A stretch of DNA of 64,000 nucleotides from Hermatobates lingyangjiaoensis (GCA_026182355.1 JAPFBL010000034.1:1682501-1746500); one strand, 5' to 3'. Positions 1-12,768 are shown, counted from the stretch's first letter. Notes: a model not told the origin generated them from the letters alone. Numbers and translations: made by a program.

Positions 1-1544
1 ATTCATTTATAATTAATTATAATTATAAATGCTTTAAAGTGCTAGAAATTCGTATTTATTTCTGTAAGAAAATACCAAGTTGTGTGTGAGTTTTAAAAAC
101 GTATTTTCGATTTTTTTTTTTTATAATAGATTTTTGTACCATTTCGGACATCAAGGATACATTTGCAAACTAGATAGACATATTATTAGAATTAGAGGTA
201 GATTTCTTGCTATCATGTATCTAAATGAATCATGTATAATTCACTACTTATATAGTTTAGAATTGTTCATTAAAATTAACATTTCTCTTTTATACTGACA
301 AATTAATTTTATTTAGGGGTTAGAATGTACTTTCTTCAATCTGTTTGAAGAATATTTCTGGTTGGAAAAGTATAATAGAAAAGGCTGAGTTGAGTTCGAC
401 CCCTAGACGGCTATTCTTCTCTCTCCGATTAATAATCCAGTGTCTGTGATAAATGCCACGACGATTCTAGCCAAGCTTTTGTCACCAAGGGCAGCTATTC
501 ATCATCAAGTGAACAGCTTCCTTAGAACCGTTCAGTCCGACCGCTTTATCATTTAGAGCAACGAATCTTCCAGTGTCAATCTCAATGTTCTAACAATTGA
601 ATTATGTTAGAATTAACACATTTATCAGTAGTAAAACTTAAACCATTACATAGTTGTATTAAATTAACATTCAACATTTCTGTATTTACATTGAACTTTT
701 TGTTAATTTTGTAAAACTTTATTGGCATTTTTTCGAACTTTGGTTACAACGACAGTCTTTCAAACAATTTTCAATGTTTAAATGTAAACTTTTTTAAATG
801 TATCTTTTATATATTTATAAGTAAAATATTAAAAAAAAATCTGGCAAAATGAAATCAGTCAGTGAAAAATATTAACAATAAATGAAAGAAATACTTAACT
901 GTAACATATAAGATATGGGATTGATAATATGTTTTGGATATTTTAACTGGTATTTGTGTAGAAGAGTAATTCTATTTATCAGTATTAATTATGTATTTTT
1001 GTTAAAAAGTGGCTCCATAGGATATTATCATAAGCCATAATACTTGGTATATCGCTGGTGGCGTCACCCGACTAGCGATTATTACCGGATTCACAGAGGC
1101 TGCATCATCAATGACGGCATATAATTGCAATTATTATATGACGGCTTATAATAATTTATTACTTACTAACCTCTGTGTCACTAACCATATGCAAGTATTT
1201 AAATACTTTATAGTTTGACGATCTCCATAATACAAAGAATAGTTAAGATTAGTTAACAAGGAGAGGATAGAAGACAGATCTAGGAAGGTTAGCGGAAGTT
1301 ATTAGCGGATCTTTTAGCTAAACCAAACTGACCATGTGACTTGAACAAAAATTTTATGTGCTGAGACCTGTTATCGCGGCATCGAGAATTTTTACAGGCA
1401 ACCCCATGAGATTCAACTGACCTTGTACATTCACCACGTGTGCTTGTTAGGTAGAATAACATTAGTTGTATTAGGGCTTTTATAGTCTTAGTTGTTGCCA
1501 AACCTGGTGTAAAATGTTCATTTATTTCACTGACCTTTACTTTA
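1..1544. other. AT-rich DNA without recognisable gene
   Basis: No open frame here resembles a known protein. A short direct repeat of ATGACGGC with a small central palindrome lies near 1110-1145, but it shows no transposon ends. Confidence 0.6.
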
Positions 1545-1817
1545 CAGGGCTCGTCCCTCAGCTAGGGTGAACTGGGGCAACCGCCCTGGGTTCAGCCCTC
1601 GTTTGGGGGCTCCATGGGACGGCGGTAGTGACTTCCGATAAGTAGCCTGTTCACTGGTTAATCTGTCACGCTCGCAACAGATTTTATTTTTAAATAAAAT
1701 TAAAACCTCTAAGCTGTTTTTATTACTAATACCAGCACAATATATGCAATATAAATAATTTTTATATATACATATAATAATTTTGTGGGGCACCGTTCCT
1801 TACTAGGGATGGCCCTG
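1545..1817. mobile_element. hAT-like MITE (non-autonomous DNA transposon)
   Basis: The segment starts CAGGGCTCGTCCCT and ends AGGGATGGCCCTG, so its ends are imperfect terminal inverted repeats of the CAGGG type common in hAT elements. It is about 273 bp, richer in GC at both ends and AT-rich inside, and has no transposase. I could not find a clean 8-bp target duplication, so hAT is a suggestion from the ends alone. Confidence 0.45.
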
Positions 1818-1960
1818 CAGGCAAGCACTTCTATACACATTTCGGATTGAGAAAGCTATAAACCATGAGATAGACATCTAAAAATCACATCCACACAAAA
1901 ATAGTATAGAGTTTATCTCACCCTTAGTAAAAAAAAATAATTCTGAATTTATTACTTGAG

Positions 1961-2219
1961 CATCCTTTATAGTGTGGTATTTACTCATATTAGGGAATTC
2001 AAAATTTATGTCTCAAACACAAAAAAAATTTAATATGAAAACTAATAACGCGTTTCAAACACTTAAGTCTTCTTTTTCAAGTTTACATCTGCACTCTTGA
2101 GATGTTGATCTATAATCCTTCCTACCATAAATCACTCCCGTAGACCGACATCACAAGAGTGTTAATGTAAACCTGAAGGGTTTAAACGCGTTGTTAGTTT
2201 TCATATTAAACTTTCGTTA
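1961..2219 (-). mobile_element. HHR inverted-repeat element, family alpha, decayed copy
   Basis: Two inverted arms (about 2030-2096 and 2155-2215) carry the conserved block AACAACGCGTTTC / GAAACGCGTTGTT in degenerate form. In intact copies this block is the 3' half of a hammerhead core. The left flank holds the family tail (GTGGTATTTACTC at about 1972-1986) seen beside copies at 24.4, 46.3, 51.1 and 56.6 kb. Both ribozyme cores are broken, so this is an old copy. Confidence 0.55.
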
Positions 2220-3095
2220 TGTTTATGGAGAAGTAATTTTAGAATTCTCCAATAATTTTGAATTGTATATTTATATATAATATTTATTACTTATAATGTG
2301 GAAAGAAACACAGGACAGGTATACCAGGGAAAACACCTTTTTTTTAAAAAAAAAACGTTAGTCATTTATTTAATGACTGGCATTTCATTATGTTAATTAC
2401 CTTATTAAAAATTAACTGTTTTTTATATTGCTACTATTATTTAATTTTAAAAAAACACCATATTTTATGGCTACACAGTTAGCCATGAAAGTGTTTCTTT
2501 CATTATAAATGCAATTTTACAGCAAAATATGATAAATAATCAAGCAGTATTTAAATTTTATTAAACTGAAAATTATGTAGCCTGATGATTGACTGTGGAT
2601 AAAGTTATAAGATATCACTAATGAAACTCGGTATTTAAAGATTCAAAGTTTTACTTATTAACTTTGCACTAAAATTAATAGTGTTTTCTTAGGTTATCAC
2701 AAAATTTGATTCTTATTGTACTAAAAAATAAATAATTCTCGTGATGGTCTATATCTAGCAATAAAACAAGTTTAGAATGTGTTTGAAGTTTTAGTGATAC
2801 CGTAACAATGCTTTTGGTTAAAGAAAAGATAAACTTTTGCTATCTTGGTTAATGTTTTATAATAATATAAAACATCTAAACATACAGCTGTTTTACTATC
2901 AAAAACAGGAACAACGTGTTTATAATATGTAGTATATTTCTTGAGGTTTATCTGTTTATAGTAAGAAGACTGTAGTAAAATCGTTTTGCTGAATTTGCTA
3001 ATGAAATAATTTTAAATGGGCCTTTTCTCTGTCATTGTCAGGAATAAGTAACGTACATACCACTCAGTGACTGCTCAACTAAAGAACTTTAAGTC
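2220..3095. other. AT-rich DNA, nothing recognised
   Basis: No protein similarity, RNA gene or repeat boundary could be seen here. Confidence 0.5.
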
Positions 3096-3412
3096 ATTAG
3101 TTGTGCAATCTGTTATAGTGTAGTATTGACTGATGATGGGAAATTTCAAAATTTACGTCTCCACAAAAAAGAGCTAAATAAATGTCAAAACTAACAACGC
3201 GTTTCAAACATATTGTGCTCTTTTTCAAGTTTACATCTGCACTGTTGAAGGTTTTATAACAACAGGGACTTAGAAAGGACTAACCTAGATCCCTGTTGCG
3301 ATAACACTCTTAACAGTGCAGATGTAAACCTGAAGAAGAACTCTAAGTGCTCGAAACGCGTTGTTAGTTTTGACATAAAGCTCTTTTGTGTGGAGGCGTA
3401 TTTTTTTTTAAA
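3096..3412 (-). mobile_element. HHR inverted-repeat element, family alpha
   Basis: Arms of about 80 bp (3155-3236 and 3318-3398) are inverted copies separated by a unique centre. The left end contains GTTGTGCAATCTGTTATAG, the reverse complement of the tail of the element at 56.6 kb, so the element reads on the minus strand with its tail at left. The right arm has a near-complete plus-strand hammerhead core at 3330; the left arm core is degenerate. Confidence 0.65.
3328..3367 (+). ncRNA. Hammerhead ribozyme-like core
   Basis: CTGAAGA at 3330-3336 and GAAA at 3353-3356 flank a stem II that is weakly paired in this copy. After GAA comes ACGCGT, a self-complementary stretch that can act as a loop-less stem III, then the predicted cleavage base. 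The bases before CTGAAGA (AAC) can pair with GTT after the cleavage site as a 3-bp stem I. The poor stem II makes activity doubtful. Confidence 0.5.
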
Positions 3413-4108
3413 AAATTCCCATTTATACAACTTTTACTATCTATGTTTCTGACACTATTTAGTATATTACACTTTCTGGGTTCAATATCTTTGGTATTTT
3501 GAAGAAGGTTGTAAACACAGAAATGATATAAATTACACTGACGTTAGTGTCCGTATGAGTACTAAACAATAGCCGCAGAAGTGATGTATGCTTCACAATA
3601 ACATTAGTAAGAACACTTTTATGTCAAAGTAAATAATTCACATTTATAGTGAAAGTAAATCTATTTTGAGATGATGACACAGTTTTTTTGTAATGAGTTT
3701 CATGAATACATATCTGCTACATTTTGATAATGTGTGTGCGACAGGGAGGAGTATATCCTGAATTATGTATTCCAGCAACAAGATGATACGCCATTTGACA
3801 GTCCATTATATTTAATTGACATGGCAGTTGCTGCTGCACAAATGAACCCTTATTGTTCCTGAATGATATTAAACGATGCAAATGTTATTATCACACTCTA
3901 TAACAAAAATGTTCTGTCCTTCTTTTATTTTAAAAACCTTCATGAAGACATTAATGTGATGACTTACCAGTCTGTTCTAATAAGTATACTAAGCTATAAA
4001 TGTTACAAATTAGATATTATTGCAATGGTTAATGTCTGACTCAAAATGTATTTACTAAATTTAAGAAACTGTCCACAAGGACTATAAAACTTTAAATTAT
4101 ACACTGCA
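3413..4108. other. AT-rich DNA, nothing recognised
   Basis: No gene or repeat boundary could be supported in this stretch. Confidence 0.5.
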
Positions 4109-4302
4109 CGACACAGAAAAAGGAATATAAAGCAAGCACACTTACAGAATTATCACTATCTCGAACTGTTGATTCGCGCTTTCAACGTGGGGAGATCTCT
4201 CTCACTTCGTCCACTCTTCTAGTCTACTCCTGATGATGAACAACAATTCGAAATATTGAGGATTCTGTAAGTGTGATTTTTATTCCTTTTTCTGTGTCAT
4301 GG
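4109..4302 (+). mobile_element. HHR inverted-repeat element, family beta
   Basis: The outer arms pair: 4109-4150 (ACACAGAAAAAGGAATA near its start) is the inverted copy of 4260-4302. A hammerhead core lies just inside the right arm. The element is about 194 bp with no ORF. The CGAAATATTGAG block after the core links it to the solo core at 28.4 kb and to a decayed copy near 12.9 kb. Confidence 0.55.
4228..4260 (+). ncRNA. Hammerhead ribozyme-like core
   Basis: CTGATGA at 4230-4236, a short GAA/TTC stem II around CAACAA, then GAAA at 4250-4253. The 3' box is followed by a self-complementary ATAT and a U cleavage base. Stem II has only 3 bp, so this is a minimal or weakened hammerhead. Confidence 0.5.
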
Positions 4303-4425
4303 TTTGTGTAATTCAAAATGCATTTACTCATATTTGCAAATTATGGAATAATTTTACAAATAAACCACTTCATCGTAAAATCAAGGCGTTCAAACATATT
4401 TGCTCTTCTTCAAATTTCCCTTCTA
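4303..4425 (-). repeat. Half-arm remnant of an HHR element
   Basis: The stretch contains GCATTTACTC (family alpha tail) and then GCGTTCAAACATATTTGCTC followed by TTCTTCAA, a decayed minus-strand family alpha arm. There is no matching right arm, so it is a truncated copy. Confidence 0.4.
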
Positions 4426-7417
4426 CACAATTCAGAACATTGTAACACCTCATTAGCTAAGAAAGCATACATTTTTATATTTATTTATTCACATGCGAAT
4501 CAAACTTCTTTTACAATACACGATATATTATTGTATATTCAGTTTAATTAATATATAACCAACTAGCAAATACCTATTACAAGCAATAATAATGGTTATT
4601 ATTTTTATAAATAAATCAAACCAAATTGGTGACTGAGGGTTAAAAAAACTGCAACATAATGATTGATAAGCTACATACATGTTTTATTCCTTTTTATATG
4701 TAATTATGTCGCAATTAAAGAAATATATATTACTTCACAGACCACTACACTTTATCATCATACGAGAAGCAAATAAGTATTTTTTGACATGGAACACAGA
4801 ATAACTAAGGCGTATTTGAAATATATAATAGTATGTGAAAATCTAGTGAAGCAACGAGACAAGAACAATCAATTAAATCATTTAATCATTCATACATGAA
4901 TAGGATTCATAATAAATTATACGACAAAAGAGTTAGCTATAATGAATCTGGCACGAATGAGAGGAAGTAAAATGAACCTGTAGAATATATCTACTTATGG
5001 GAAAGATTCTCAAGGAATTTGGAATGGATAGATTGAAGTAAATTTTGATAATGATGTAAAAGGTGATTTTAAAAAGGTAAAGCTTATTCCAGAAGAACGA
5101 GAGATTTATAAAGAGTAACAAAAGTAAAGAGATGTGTCAAGTCGTGTCAATTACTTGAACTAGAAAATGTTCATGCTACGAAAAATATACAATACACTAT
5201 AAAGATATTTTATATACAAAATGAAATATTCAATAAACTTAAAAGTTTATTTGAGCACAAAAATCCATCATGCATACATCAAAAAGTGAAGGTTCAACAA
5301 TTAGAAGGGCATACCTCATTATATAAGGATATATTATTTAGTTTTTAAAAAAGAAAAAAATATATTATGGAACCCTTATAAAAATATAGATTCAGATTAT
5401 CAGACGAACACCAGCTTAGCAGTTTATTTGTTAAAATTTGAAAAAGTTTGGAATCATAAGAGAAGGTGATTTTGAAATAAAAATTGAGATAACCACTGAA
5501 GAGTAAAACTTCAAATCCGATAGTAAAGAATGAATATCGTTTTTTGGTACTGAAAACAGTAATGAATCAATATGGGTTTCTTGTAAAATTCAATATGAAA
5601 GTGAAAACACATGTTAGTTTTAGTAAGAATGTAAAAATTGGAATGGATATACAATGTTTAAACTTCAACAGGTTTACTATGAAGAAAAGAAAGCAGGAAA
5701 AGAAATGATCTATCATGTTTACAATTGGTGGAAATAAGCTGTAATATTTATCATATTTTTATTTAATTATAATCATTATTTGAGTATTTATAGGATATTG
5801 GTATGAAGAACACTGATGATAGAAATCATAGATGAAACATTAGTGGAACAGATGATGTTTGTCTCGTAGTTAAGGACTCTAACTCTAATTTGATCGTTTT
5901 GGCTCCAAATTTAAGGACATGTTTAGTCTGACCTTGTTAGTGAGTTGTTTTAAATTAAGACATAAAAAAAAAAGGGAAATTAGGTTTGAATATGGTGATT
6001 GGTGAAAAATCTGGCGTTCCTTCACGAACTCAAAATAGACAAGTTAAAATGTATATAGGGGAAACTCGGAATTATTATTTATAATTATAGAAGCTGTTTA
6101 ATCAGGATTGACTAGGACTGTTATGAAGAGGAGAAACGGCCAAAGGAGTGAAATGAATAACGGCAAAGCAGAATGTGTGCAACAGAGATGTAAAAGAACA
6201 TGTTATTACTGTGGTAGCTGAATTAAGCGTTTCCTAATCACAGAGCGAACCTCTATACCTTTATGAATCCACTCTGACAGATACAAAAATAATTGGTCCC
6301 CTGTCGACCGTATTTATTTCAAACTACGGGCCTTTAACTCAACGTTTTCCCTAGCGCCTGCAGTTAGTTCGTATATTCATTTTTGAAAGCAATTGCCTCA
6401 ATTGTATTTGATATAAAAAAGCAAAAGTAAAAAAAATAATAAGTGAATAAACAAAAAAAAAAGCCTCAGTTTCAAATTTCATTAGAAAAGTATGTCACAT
6501 TTAATTGTAATATATATAACTAAAAATGTAAAGGTCATTAATCAAACAAATCTTGCCTAACAATACTGATATTAAATTATTCTAATTAATATGTTTCCAG
6601 TAAATTAATATTAGCATTACTTTAATCTTAAATACCATAGATTTATAATTTTCATCTAGTGTATATCTACTTTACAACTAAATCAGATCTAAAAAAAATG
6701 TTATTACGGTAATAATACTGTTACTGAAACCTGTGAATGTAATGGTATCAATTATGATTGTAAGACAATTATGATAAGAATATTATTAAATTCATCGCAA
6801 TTATTTACAATGTACTCAAAAATTAGAGAGTTTGTCAAAATTTGTTTTATCAAACTTTTTTATAAAATAAGATCAAAACTGGGTTTCCTTCCTATCCAAC
6901 AATAATTGAAATGTCTAAAAAAGTGAGTATAAAACTTTTACATTGCTTTATAAAAGATCTTTTTTATATATATTAATTATACAATACATAATATTACATC
7001 ACTTTCAAATTTTACCTGGAATTGTTTCCTACCAGAAATATATTAAATGAAACAATGATATATTTATTGTTCAACTGTGCATACATGCTTTATATATGCA
7101 GCTATTAGTAGGAGTATTTCACCGAAGATGCCGTTGTACTCTTTGACATAATAGTAGAGTAAAACAATATTTTCATAATACTCAGAGAAATTAAAAACAC
7201 ACACTAACAATCTATAATTTTCAGTCTGAACCGTGTTCAGGACAGATAAGAGAGGGAAACTAATTGCACTGTTATAGAGACAGTTAGAGACCCAACCGTT
7301 CTTATTTCTCCTGAACACGGTTCAAACCAAAAATTAGAGACTGTATGTCTGCGTTTTTAATTTCTCTATTGACATTGAACTTTATTTGTCCATTCCGGAT
7401 CGTATTTTTATCGAATG
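4426..7417. other. AT-rich DNA with decayed coding-like patches
   Basis: No complete gene is present. Three short plus-strand patches read coherently: about 5045-5115, about 5440-5505 (protein text KKFGIIREGDFEIKIE) and 5977-6083 (LGLNMVIGEKSGVPSRTQNR). They are broken by stops and frame changes. I do not recognise the product; it may be a decayed mobile element or a pseudogene. Confidence 0.2.
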
Positions 7418-7418
7418 G

Positions 7419-7447
<29 letters not shown>
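7418..7447. repeat. (TA)n microsatellite
   Basis: A TA tract that directly abuts a PLE terminal-repeat fragment on its right side. Confidence 0.9.
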
Positions 7448-7449
<2 letters not shown>

Positions 7450-7560
7450 CACACAGGAAAGAGAAAAAACAAATAAAGACACACACAAAAGACTCACAAC
7501 GATATTTCGACAGTCGTCGTCATCGGGCAGAAGTAGTTCCTTTGAGTAGCTGAAGCTAAC
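7448..7560 (-). mobile_element. PLE terminal-repeat fragment with HHR-like core
   Basis: On the minus strand CCGATGA (reverse complement at 7520-7526) stands in for CTGATGA, followed by a GAC/GTC stem II and GAAA (TTTC at 7505-7508), then ATAT and a C cleavage base. The flank running into the (TA)n tract resembles the arm at 26260-26390, so both belong to one family. The first box carries one substitution, so it is probably inactive. Confidence 0.45.
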
Positions 7561-8124
7561 TAATATATATATTTCTCTATGAATGATTTTTCATTATAGC
7601 TTCTCAAGTTTTCTGATCTGACACTTCCATGCGTTAGGTACTAAGTGCAATAAATCTCCAAAAGATTTGTTTGTGAATTCCATTTAATTGATCGATAACT
7701 TACAATTTAAAAATATGAAACTAACGTTTCAGTCATCCTTAACCATTTTCATGGTGTAATAATATATAAAATTACTAAGTAAAAACAACTCAATACATAA
7801 AATTAGAAGTTATATCCTATATACTGTTTAAGAGTTTAAAATTAACAATAGCTAGCATGCTACTAAACAGCAGACATTATAAATTTGGAGGTTGCATTAG
7901 GTTTCTGCACAGTCAATGTTCATTCAGATGTTCCTAGTGTGTCCTCACTCTGCAACTCCAACTGCTGTCTCTGCTGTGCCTGTTCCGTATATAGTTATAA
8001 CATATTGTTGAAGCTTGTAGTTTGATGAATTATGTTAGGCCTTCTACTCTTATACAGTATGTAGGATATAACTTTTAGTTTTATGAATTGAGTTGTTTTT
8101 ACTTACTAATTTTATATATTATTA

Positions 8125-8162
8125 CACCCTGAAGATCGTCAAGGATGACTGAAACGTTGGTT
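8125..8162 (+). ncRNA. Hammerhead ribozyme (PLE pLTR)
   Basis: CTGAAGA at 8129-8135, a perfect GTCA/TGAC stem II with loop AGGA, then GAAA at 8151-8154. ACGT (self-complementary, loop-less stem III) leads to the predicted cleavage after U8158. ACC before the first box can pair with GGT after the cleavage site as a 3-bp stem I. Its place just upstream of PLE coding sequence is the usual location in pLTRs. Confidence 0.65.
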
Positions 8163-8199
8163 GTATATTTTTAAATTGTAAAGTATTGTAAAGTATAAA

Positions 8200-8361
8200 G
8201 GAATTTACAAGCAAATCATTTGGAGATTTTTGCACTTAGTACCTAACGAATGGAAGTGTCAGATCAGAAAACTCGAGAAGCTATACAAAAAAATTATTCA
8301 TAGAGAATTTGGCAAGAATTTTAACTGTGCATGTATTAACGAAGGTCTGATACCTAAATAA
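8200..8361 (+). pseudogene. PLE ORF, N-terminal fragment
   Basis: The frame reads through about 53 codons with LVPNEWKCQIRKLEKLYKK and then CINEGLIPK before a stop. The same pattern (LVPQKWRKCIREIE, CINEGLLPKYT) occurs in the PLE copies at 59.8, 60.1 and 61.4 kb, which carry GIY-YIG ORFs. I therefore read it as the N-terminal region of the PLE polyprotein ahead of the RT domain. It ends where the (TA)n tract begins, so RT and endonuclease are absent. This is a solo terminal repeat rather than a functional gene. Confidence 0.65.
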
Positions 8362-8367
8362 AATAAT

Positions 8368-8373
8368 ACATAT

Positions 8374-8420
<47 letters not shown>
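8368..8420. repeat. (TA)n microsatellite
   Basis: TA tract abutting the end of the PLE terminal repeat. Confidence 0.9.
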
Positions 8421-8422
<2 letters not shown>

Positions 8423-11400
8423 TATGCGGTTAACAATACTGATTCATACAGTCTTCTTCACATTTCTCCGGTAGCTACATGTTTTAATTGAACTCTCTTA
8501 ATTTCTAAAAATCTAACATTGCAGTAATAATTTAATGTTTCCCTTAAATTTAATGTCCATAAAAAATGTAAATCTTAGTATATGTTGATAAAAAGATAAT
8601 TATTTAATGAAGGGGTCAACGAATAGAAAATTTAAATCTCTTAGATTTCTATGGTTAGTCTACCTTAGCTGGAGATGTAGATGTTTCATAATATACATGA
8701 AAATCAAACTGTAGAGCTTGTAATGATAGAAATGTTGTACAAATGAAAATTGTTTACTTATTTTACTAATAACTATAGGATTTTACGAGCAGTAGTTTTG
8801 ATTCCCGTAGAATAACAAAACTGAATAAGATATGCATAAGAACTGTTGCAAACTGGATAAAATGAAATCAGAAGTTTAAGTTCACAATGCTCTCTGGATA
8901 ATCAGTTTTGTATCATCTTCAATAACACCTGGTCTGACTGTTTCTGTGTGACTAAAAAATCCCTTATCTTATCCAAGCTAGCAGATTTCAGCTTGAGAGA
9001 GTCAAATTGTATAGAATATAAATTCGTTTCTTTGCAAATATTCTTCCCTACAGAAACAGCTTTGCAACAGCAGGTACCATATTGTGCCAGATGTCAGTCA
9101 AACAAATATTGCACAGAAGTAAAAGAATATGTTGATAATATAATGTACTTTAAGAGTGATTATAATGTCTTACAATAGTGGATATCATGAACTATCTATA
9201 AAACACTTTGATTGCAGTAGGATAAGTTTGTTGAAGATATTTTGAAATTTTTAAATGAAAAATCTTTAGCAGATCAGAGACAAAAAATTCTTTATTATAT
9301 AGCCTTAAAAAACTGCAATATGCTCTTTAAACTTCATTATTTCACTCAATAGCATAACCTATTACTGATTGTCTAGTTTGTAAGAAAATTTTTCTCTGTG
9401 AATTGAAAGCGTCAGAAATTTTGCTTCGCCACAAAATGGTACAGACGTTATCATTTATAAAAATTAATCTATTTATATCTATATAGACAATATTATAATA
9501 AACCTTCAATTATTACAAAAAACAATAAAATGGCCATAATTGTATGAATTTTGTTGTTATTTTTATTAAAATATATTTTGTAATAAAACTATATATTGTA
9601 AAGATTTATATCTAAGAAAACGATCTATAATATAGAATATGTAGAATAGAATTTTTTCAATTTTGGAAATCTGGTGTGGTCTATTACTCAAAATTAAATT
9701 AATAAATATAATACAACACTCGTTTACAATCATTTGAGTTTTTGTTTTATTTTAATTTACCAGTCGTTTAGACGAAATATCAAACCCTCTGGTAAAGTAT
9801 TATCAAAGTCATAGATAAATCAATTTAGTGTTTCATATGATTTAATCTAGTTCTATTAATTTTATCAGTTATGAAAACTCTACATGATTATAATAATCTG
9901 ATGTATTATTCTTATTGTAAAATCTGGGGCCTGAGTCTCATCGGATTGGTCTACAGTGGCCTATCCCACAGTGTATTCTTGTCGTTTCTAAATTCAACTT
10001 CAAATTTTAACTTCTTTAATTAACATTAAAGGACGTCATTTCTTTTAGATAATTATCCTTGATAATTAATCTCTCACTTTTATTGACTTTGGAAATGATT
10101 TGCTAAAAATATTTAATATTTAACACCACTACCTCGCATTCGTCTTGAATGTAATCAGTTATTCAAGACTGAGTCTGAAATCGTGGTAAGGCGTTAATGC
10201 AGCTTGCATTAGTAATAGTTAAGAAGACTATTCTACATACATTTTCAGACCCTCTCTAAAAATATTTATTATTTCCTTTATGAATTCAATTCCCACCGTA
10301 ACGAACATTAGACCAAGTTGTTCCAGAAATCTTTAACATTCTTACTCTTCACACACATTACTGATTAATTTAAGTTGAGTTTTCAGTTATTATAGCTATA
10401 CTGCCTTTTGAAGTAATAAGGTTTTCTTGAATTTTCAGTTGATAAGGGTTTTTCTTCAGGACTATTTGGCTCATTATCTGTACCCCTTTCAATCCACGTG
10501 CCAAAATGAAAGCCAAGTATTTTTATTCCATTCGTTCCAAATTTTTAACGTTTCAGTATATCATAAGAGAGCTTCTTTATTAAAAACTAAATGTTAGCAC
10601 TTCCTTTATAGATTTTATGAAATTATACACAGGCACTCAAAAAAAAAAAAAAAAAAAAAATGATGCAGTAATCCATTTTTGGCACAGAAGCACTATCTTT
10701 TAAGAGACATTGTTATCATCAAACCTTTAAAATCGGAGTTTTTTAAACCAATCATTCGTACTGAAGTAAAGCTAGAATTTTCAAGTTCATAAAAACGATT
10801 TAAGCACTCTATAAACCTGAAGCTTAATTTTTTTTTTTGACCCATTATGTATTGACTGGTTCTACTTAAAAAGTGCTCATATAACGCACATAAACATTTA
10901 TCAAAAATAGAATACAACATTTTTATTGGAATAGAACTCTTATATATTGATCACTATTGTATAAATCCCCCCTTTTGTATAAGAAAAACATGTGTTCTTC
11001 ATTAAATCTAGAGAAACAAGGTAAACAATTTTTAAAGCTAATTCAGTTTTTTTGAATTGAATAATGATGGCTGAATAAAATGAATATCAAATATATAAAT
11101 TTTTTTTCAGGGAATAATATTGCAGCCATCATATACGACGTAATACTAAGTGTGGCACATGAAAGCGAAACTCAGGAGTTGGCGTATTAGTGATGAAGCT
11201 CATTGACTGATGCTGGAAGTACCAATGATGCCGTTCACCCTGATGATTCAGACCATTTCCACTAGATCATCGTTTTTGTTCATAAAAACAAACAATAATA
11301 CACAAACGCCTTCATTTCTAAACTATAGTTCTGAAAATTCGTGTGAGACTTTTTAGCAATACTTTTCTGTATTGCTGTTTAAACATCTTTAAGAAATGTT

Positions 11401-12159
11401 ACATCAATAAGAAAAAAACAATTTTCCTGATATCATTCGCAGTGTCTACAAATTAGAATATATTGAATAAGTTTGAATAGAAATAGATTGATAATATACT
11501 TCAATATTTTAATATTAAAAATATATAACATATTTTAAATAGAATATTTCGTGGGAAGGACTTTGATTTCTATTAAGACGAACATTCATAACATGTTCAT
11601 GTTTCAAAGCAATCACACATTGAAATACACTAAATGCATGAAAAACTCTAATAAATATTGTATAAACAACAGAAGACAATGAGGATAGAAACATCACACC
11701 ACATCAAAAACACGAATAAACTTCAGAACACTAGAATTTATGAACAGATCAATCACCTGACAAGCGACCAAAATGTTTCGATCAATTTGCATGAAATTAC
11801 CGTGTTAAAGGCATAACGGAATAAATTATTTGAGTGTGAGGAAGTGATACATGCCAAGGTAAATATACATTACATTGACGTTTGACAGATAAAAGAAATA
11901 TGTGCACAAAAACGATAGATAGATGAGATTAATACTTCATAATATTAAAAAATAAATACATCTGTCATGTGTTCATCATTGATGTCTTGTTTTGAACAAT
12001 CAGTAATATATAATAACAATAACTATACGATACGTTATTGTATGATAATATTATCGTACAGCAGTGTTATACAATACTGTACGAGGTAAGATAGTTCATT
12101 CATTTGTGTTCTTCAGAAAAAAACAATAGTAGAATTTTGTTTGTATTTATTTAATAATA
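8421..12159. other. 3.7 kb AT-rich DNA, nothing recognised
   Basis: I found no protein similarity, RNA gene or clear repeat boundary. A poly-A run lies at about 10641-10661. This may be ordinary intergenic or intronic DNA. Confidence 0.5.
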
Positions 12160-12263
12160 TATCCTAAGAAATGTACATTAACATACATTATATATTTAAA
12201 GATTTTATGAAATAACAATCAATGATCAAACCACAATATAAAAATGGGAAAACAAGACTAAGA

Positions 12264-12296
12264 TATTTCAACCGTAACAAGCTGTCTTCGTCAGAG
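12264..12296 (-). ncRNA. HHR-like core, family gamma
   Basis: On the minus strand CTGACGA (reverse complement at 12288-12294) is followed by an imperfect stem II and GAAA (TTTC at 12266-12269). Stem III is not obvious in this family, so catalysis is uncertain. Confidence 0.4.
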
Positions 12297-12357
12297 TCAA
12301 AAACCCAACTGACCTCAAGAACAAAAACCCAAGAACCCAACCTCAGTTGGGGTTTTG

Positions 12358-12394
12358 ACTCTGACGAAGACCGCTTATTACGGTTGAAAGATCT
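12358..12394 (+). ncRNA. HHR-like core, family gamma
   Basis: CTGACGA at 12361-12367, stem II ACCG/CGGT with a 7-nt loop, GAAA at 12386-12389. The two conserved boxes and stem II fit a hammerhead. The sequence after GAAA (GATCTTAGTC) gives only a poor stem III. Confidence 0.45.
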
Positions 12395-12730
12395 TAGTCT
12401 GTTTTCCCACTTTCATATTGTGGTTTGATCATACATTATATATTTATGACAATTATATATTTCACCTATTGAGTTACTGTTTTTTTATTTATTCCTTGTT
12501 TTACATAGTTAATTCTTTATTTGTTATTATATAATGTTTGTGTGAGATTGCTATTGTTCTAATAGTTTTTTATTAAACAGAAATATTGAGAAAGATGGCA
12601 TATATCGAGAAGCTTAACTGTTCGGAATGCGGCAGACTTTTATGGTGTACATGAAACTTAACATCATAACTGATGAATCATGAATAAGTGAAACTTCTAA
12701 CTTAATATCATAAATTCAGATCCGAGTTTG

Positions 12731-12737
<7 letters not shown>

Positions 12738-12768
<31 letters not shown>

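Larger units (their letters stand above)
7564..8361 (+). mobile_element. PLE terminal repeats in inverted arrangement
   Basis: Arms of about 270 bp (7564-7832 and 8044-8318) are inverted copies around a 210-bp unique centre. The right arm runs from the interior through a plus-strand HHR at 8129 into the PLE N-terminal coding region and stops at a (TA)n tract. The left arm has the same parts on the minus strand, but its first HHR box is mutated. This matches a PLE pLTR, in which the 3' repeat includes the start of the ORF. Confidence 0.7.
12160..12440. mobile_element. PLE terminal repeats, inverted pair (family gamma)
   Basis: Arms 12222-12310 and 12340-12432 are inverted copies. Each contains a CTGACGA box, the CCGCTTNTTACGG region and GAAA, and each ends in the ACCACAATAT / ATTGTGGT block. 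The same unit recurs at 14.7, 17.2, 26.7 and 58.8 kb. At 14.7-17.3 kb it flanks a PLE reverse transcriptase, so it is a PLE terminal repeat. Confidence 0.65.

Noticed and set aside
3131..3150. CTGATGATGGGAAA as a hammerhead
   Set aside because: No stem II; it is part of the family alpha tail region.
5794..5812. CTGATGATAGAAA as a hammerhead
   Set aside because: There is no room for a stem II between the boxes.
12660..12695. CTGATGAATC...GAAAC as a hammerhead
   Set aside because: The sequence between the boxes does not form a stem.
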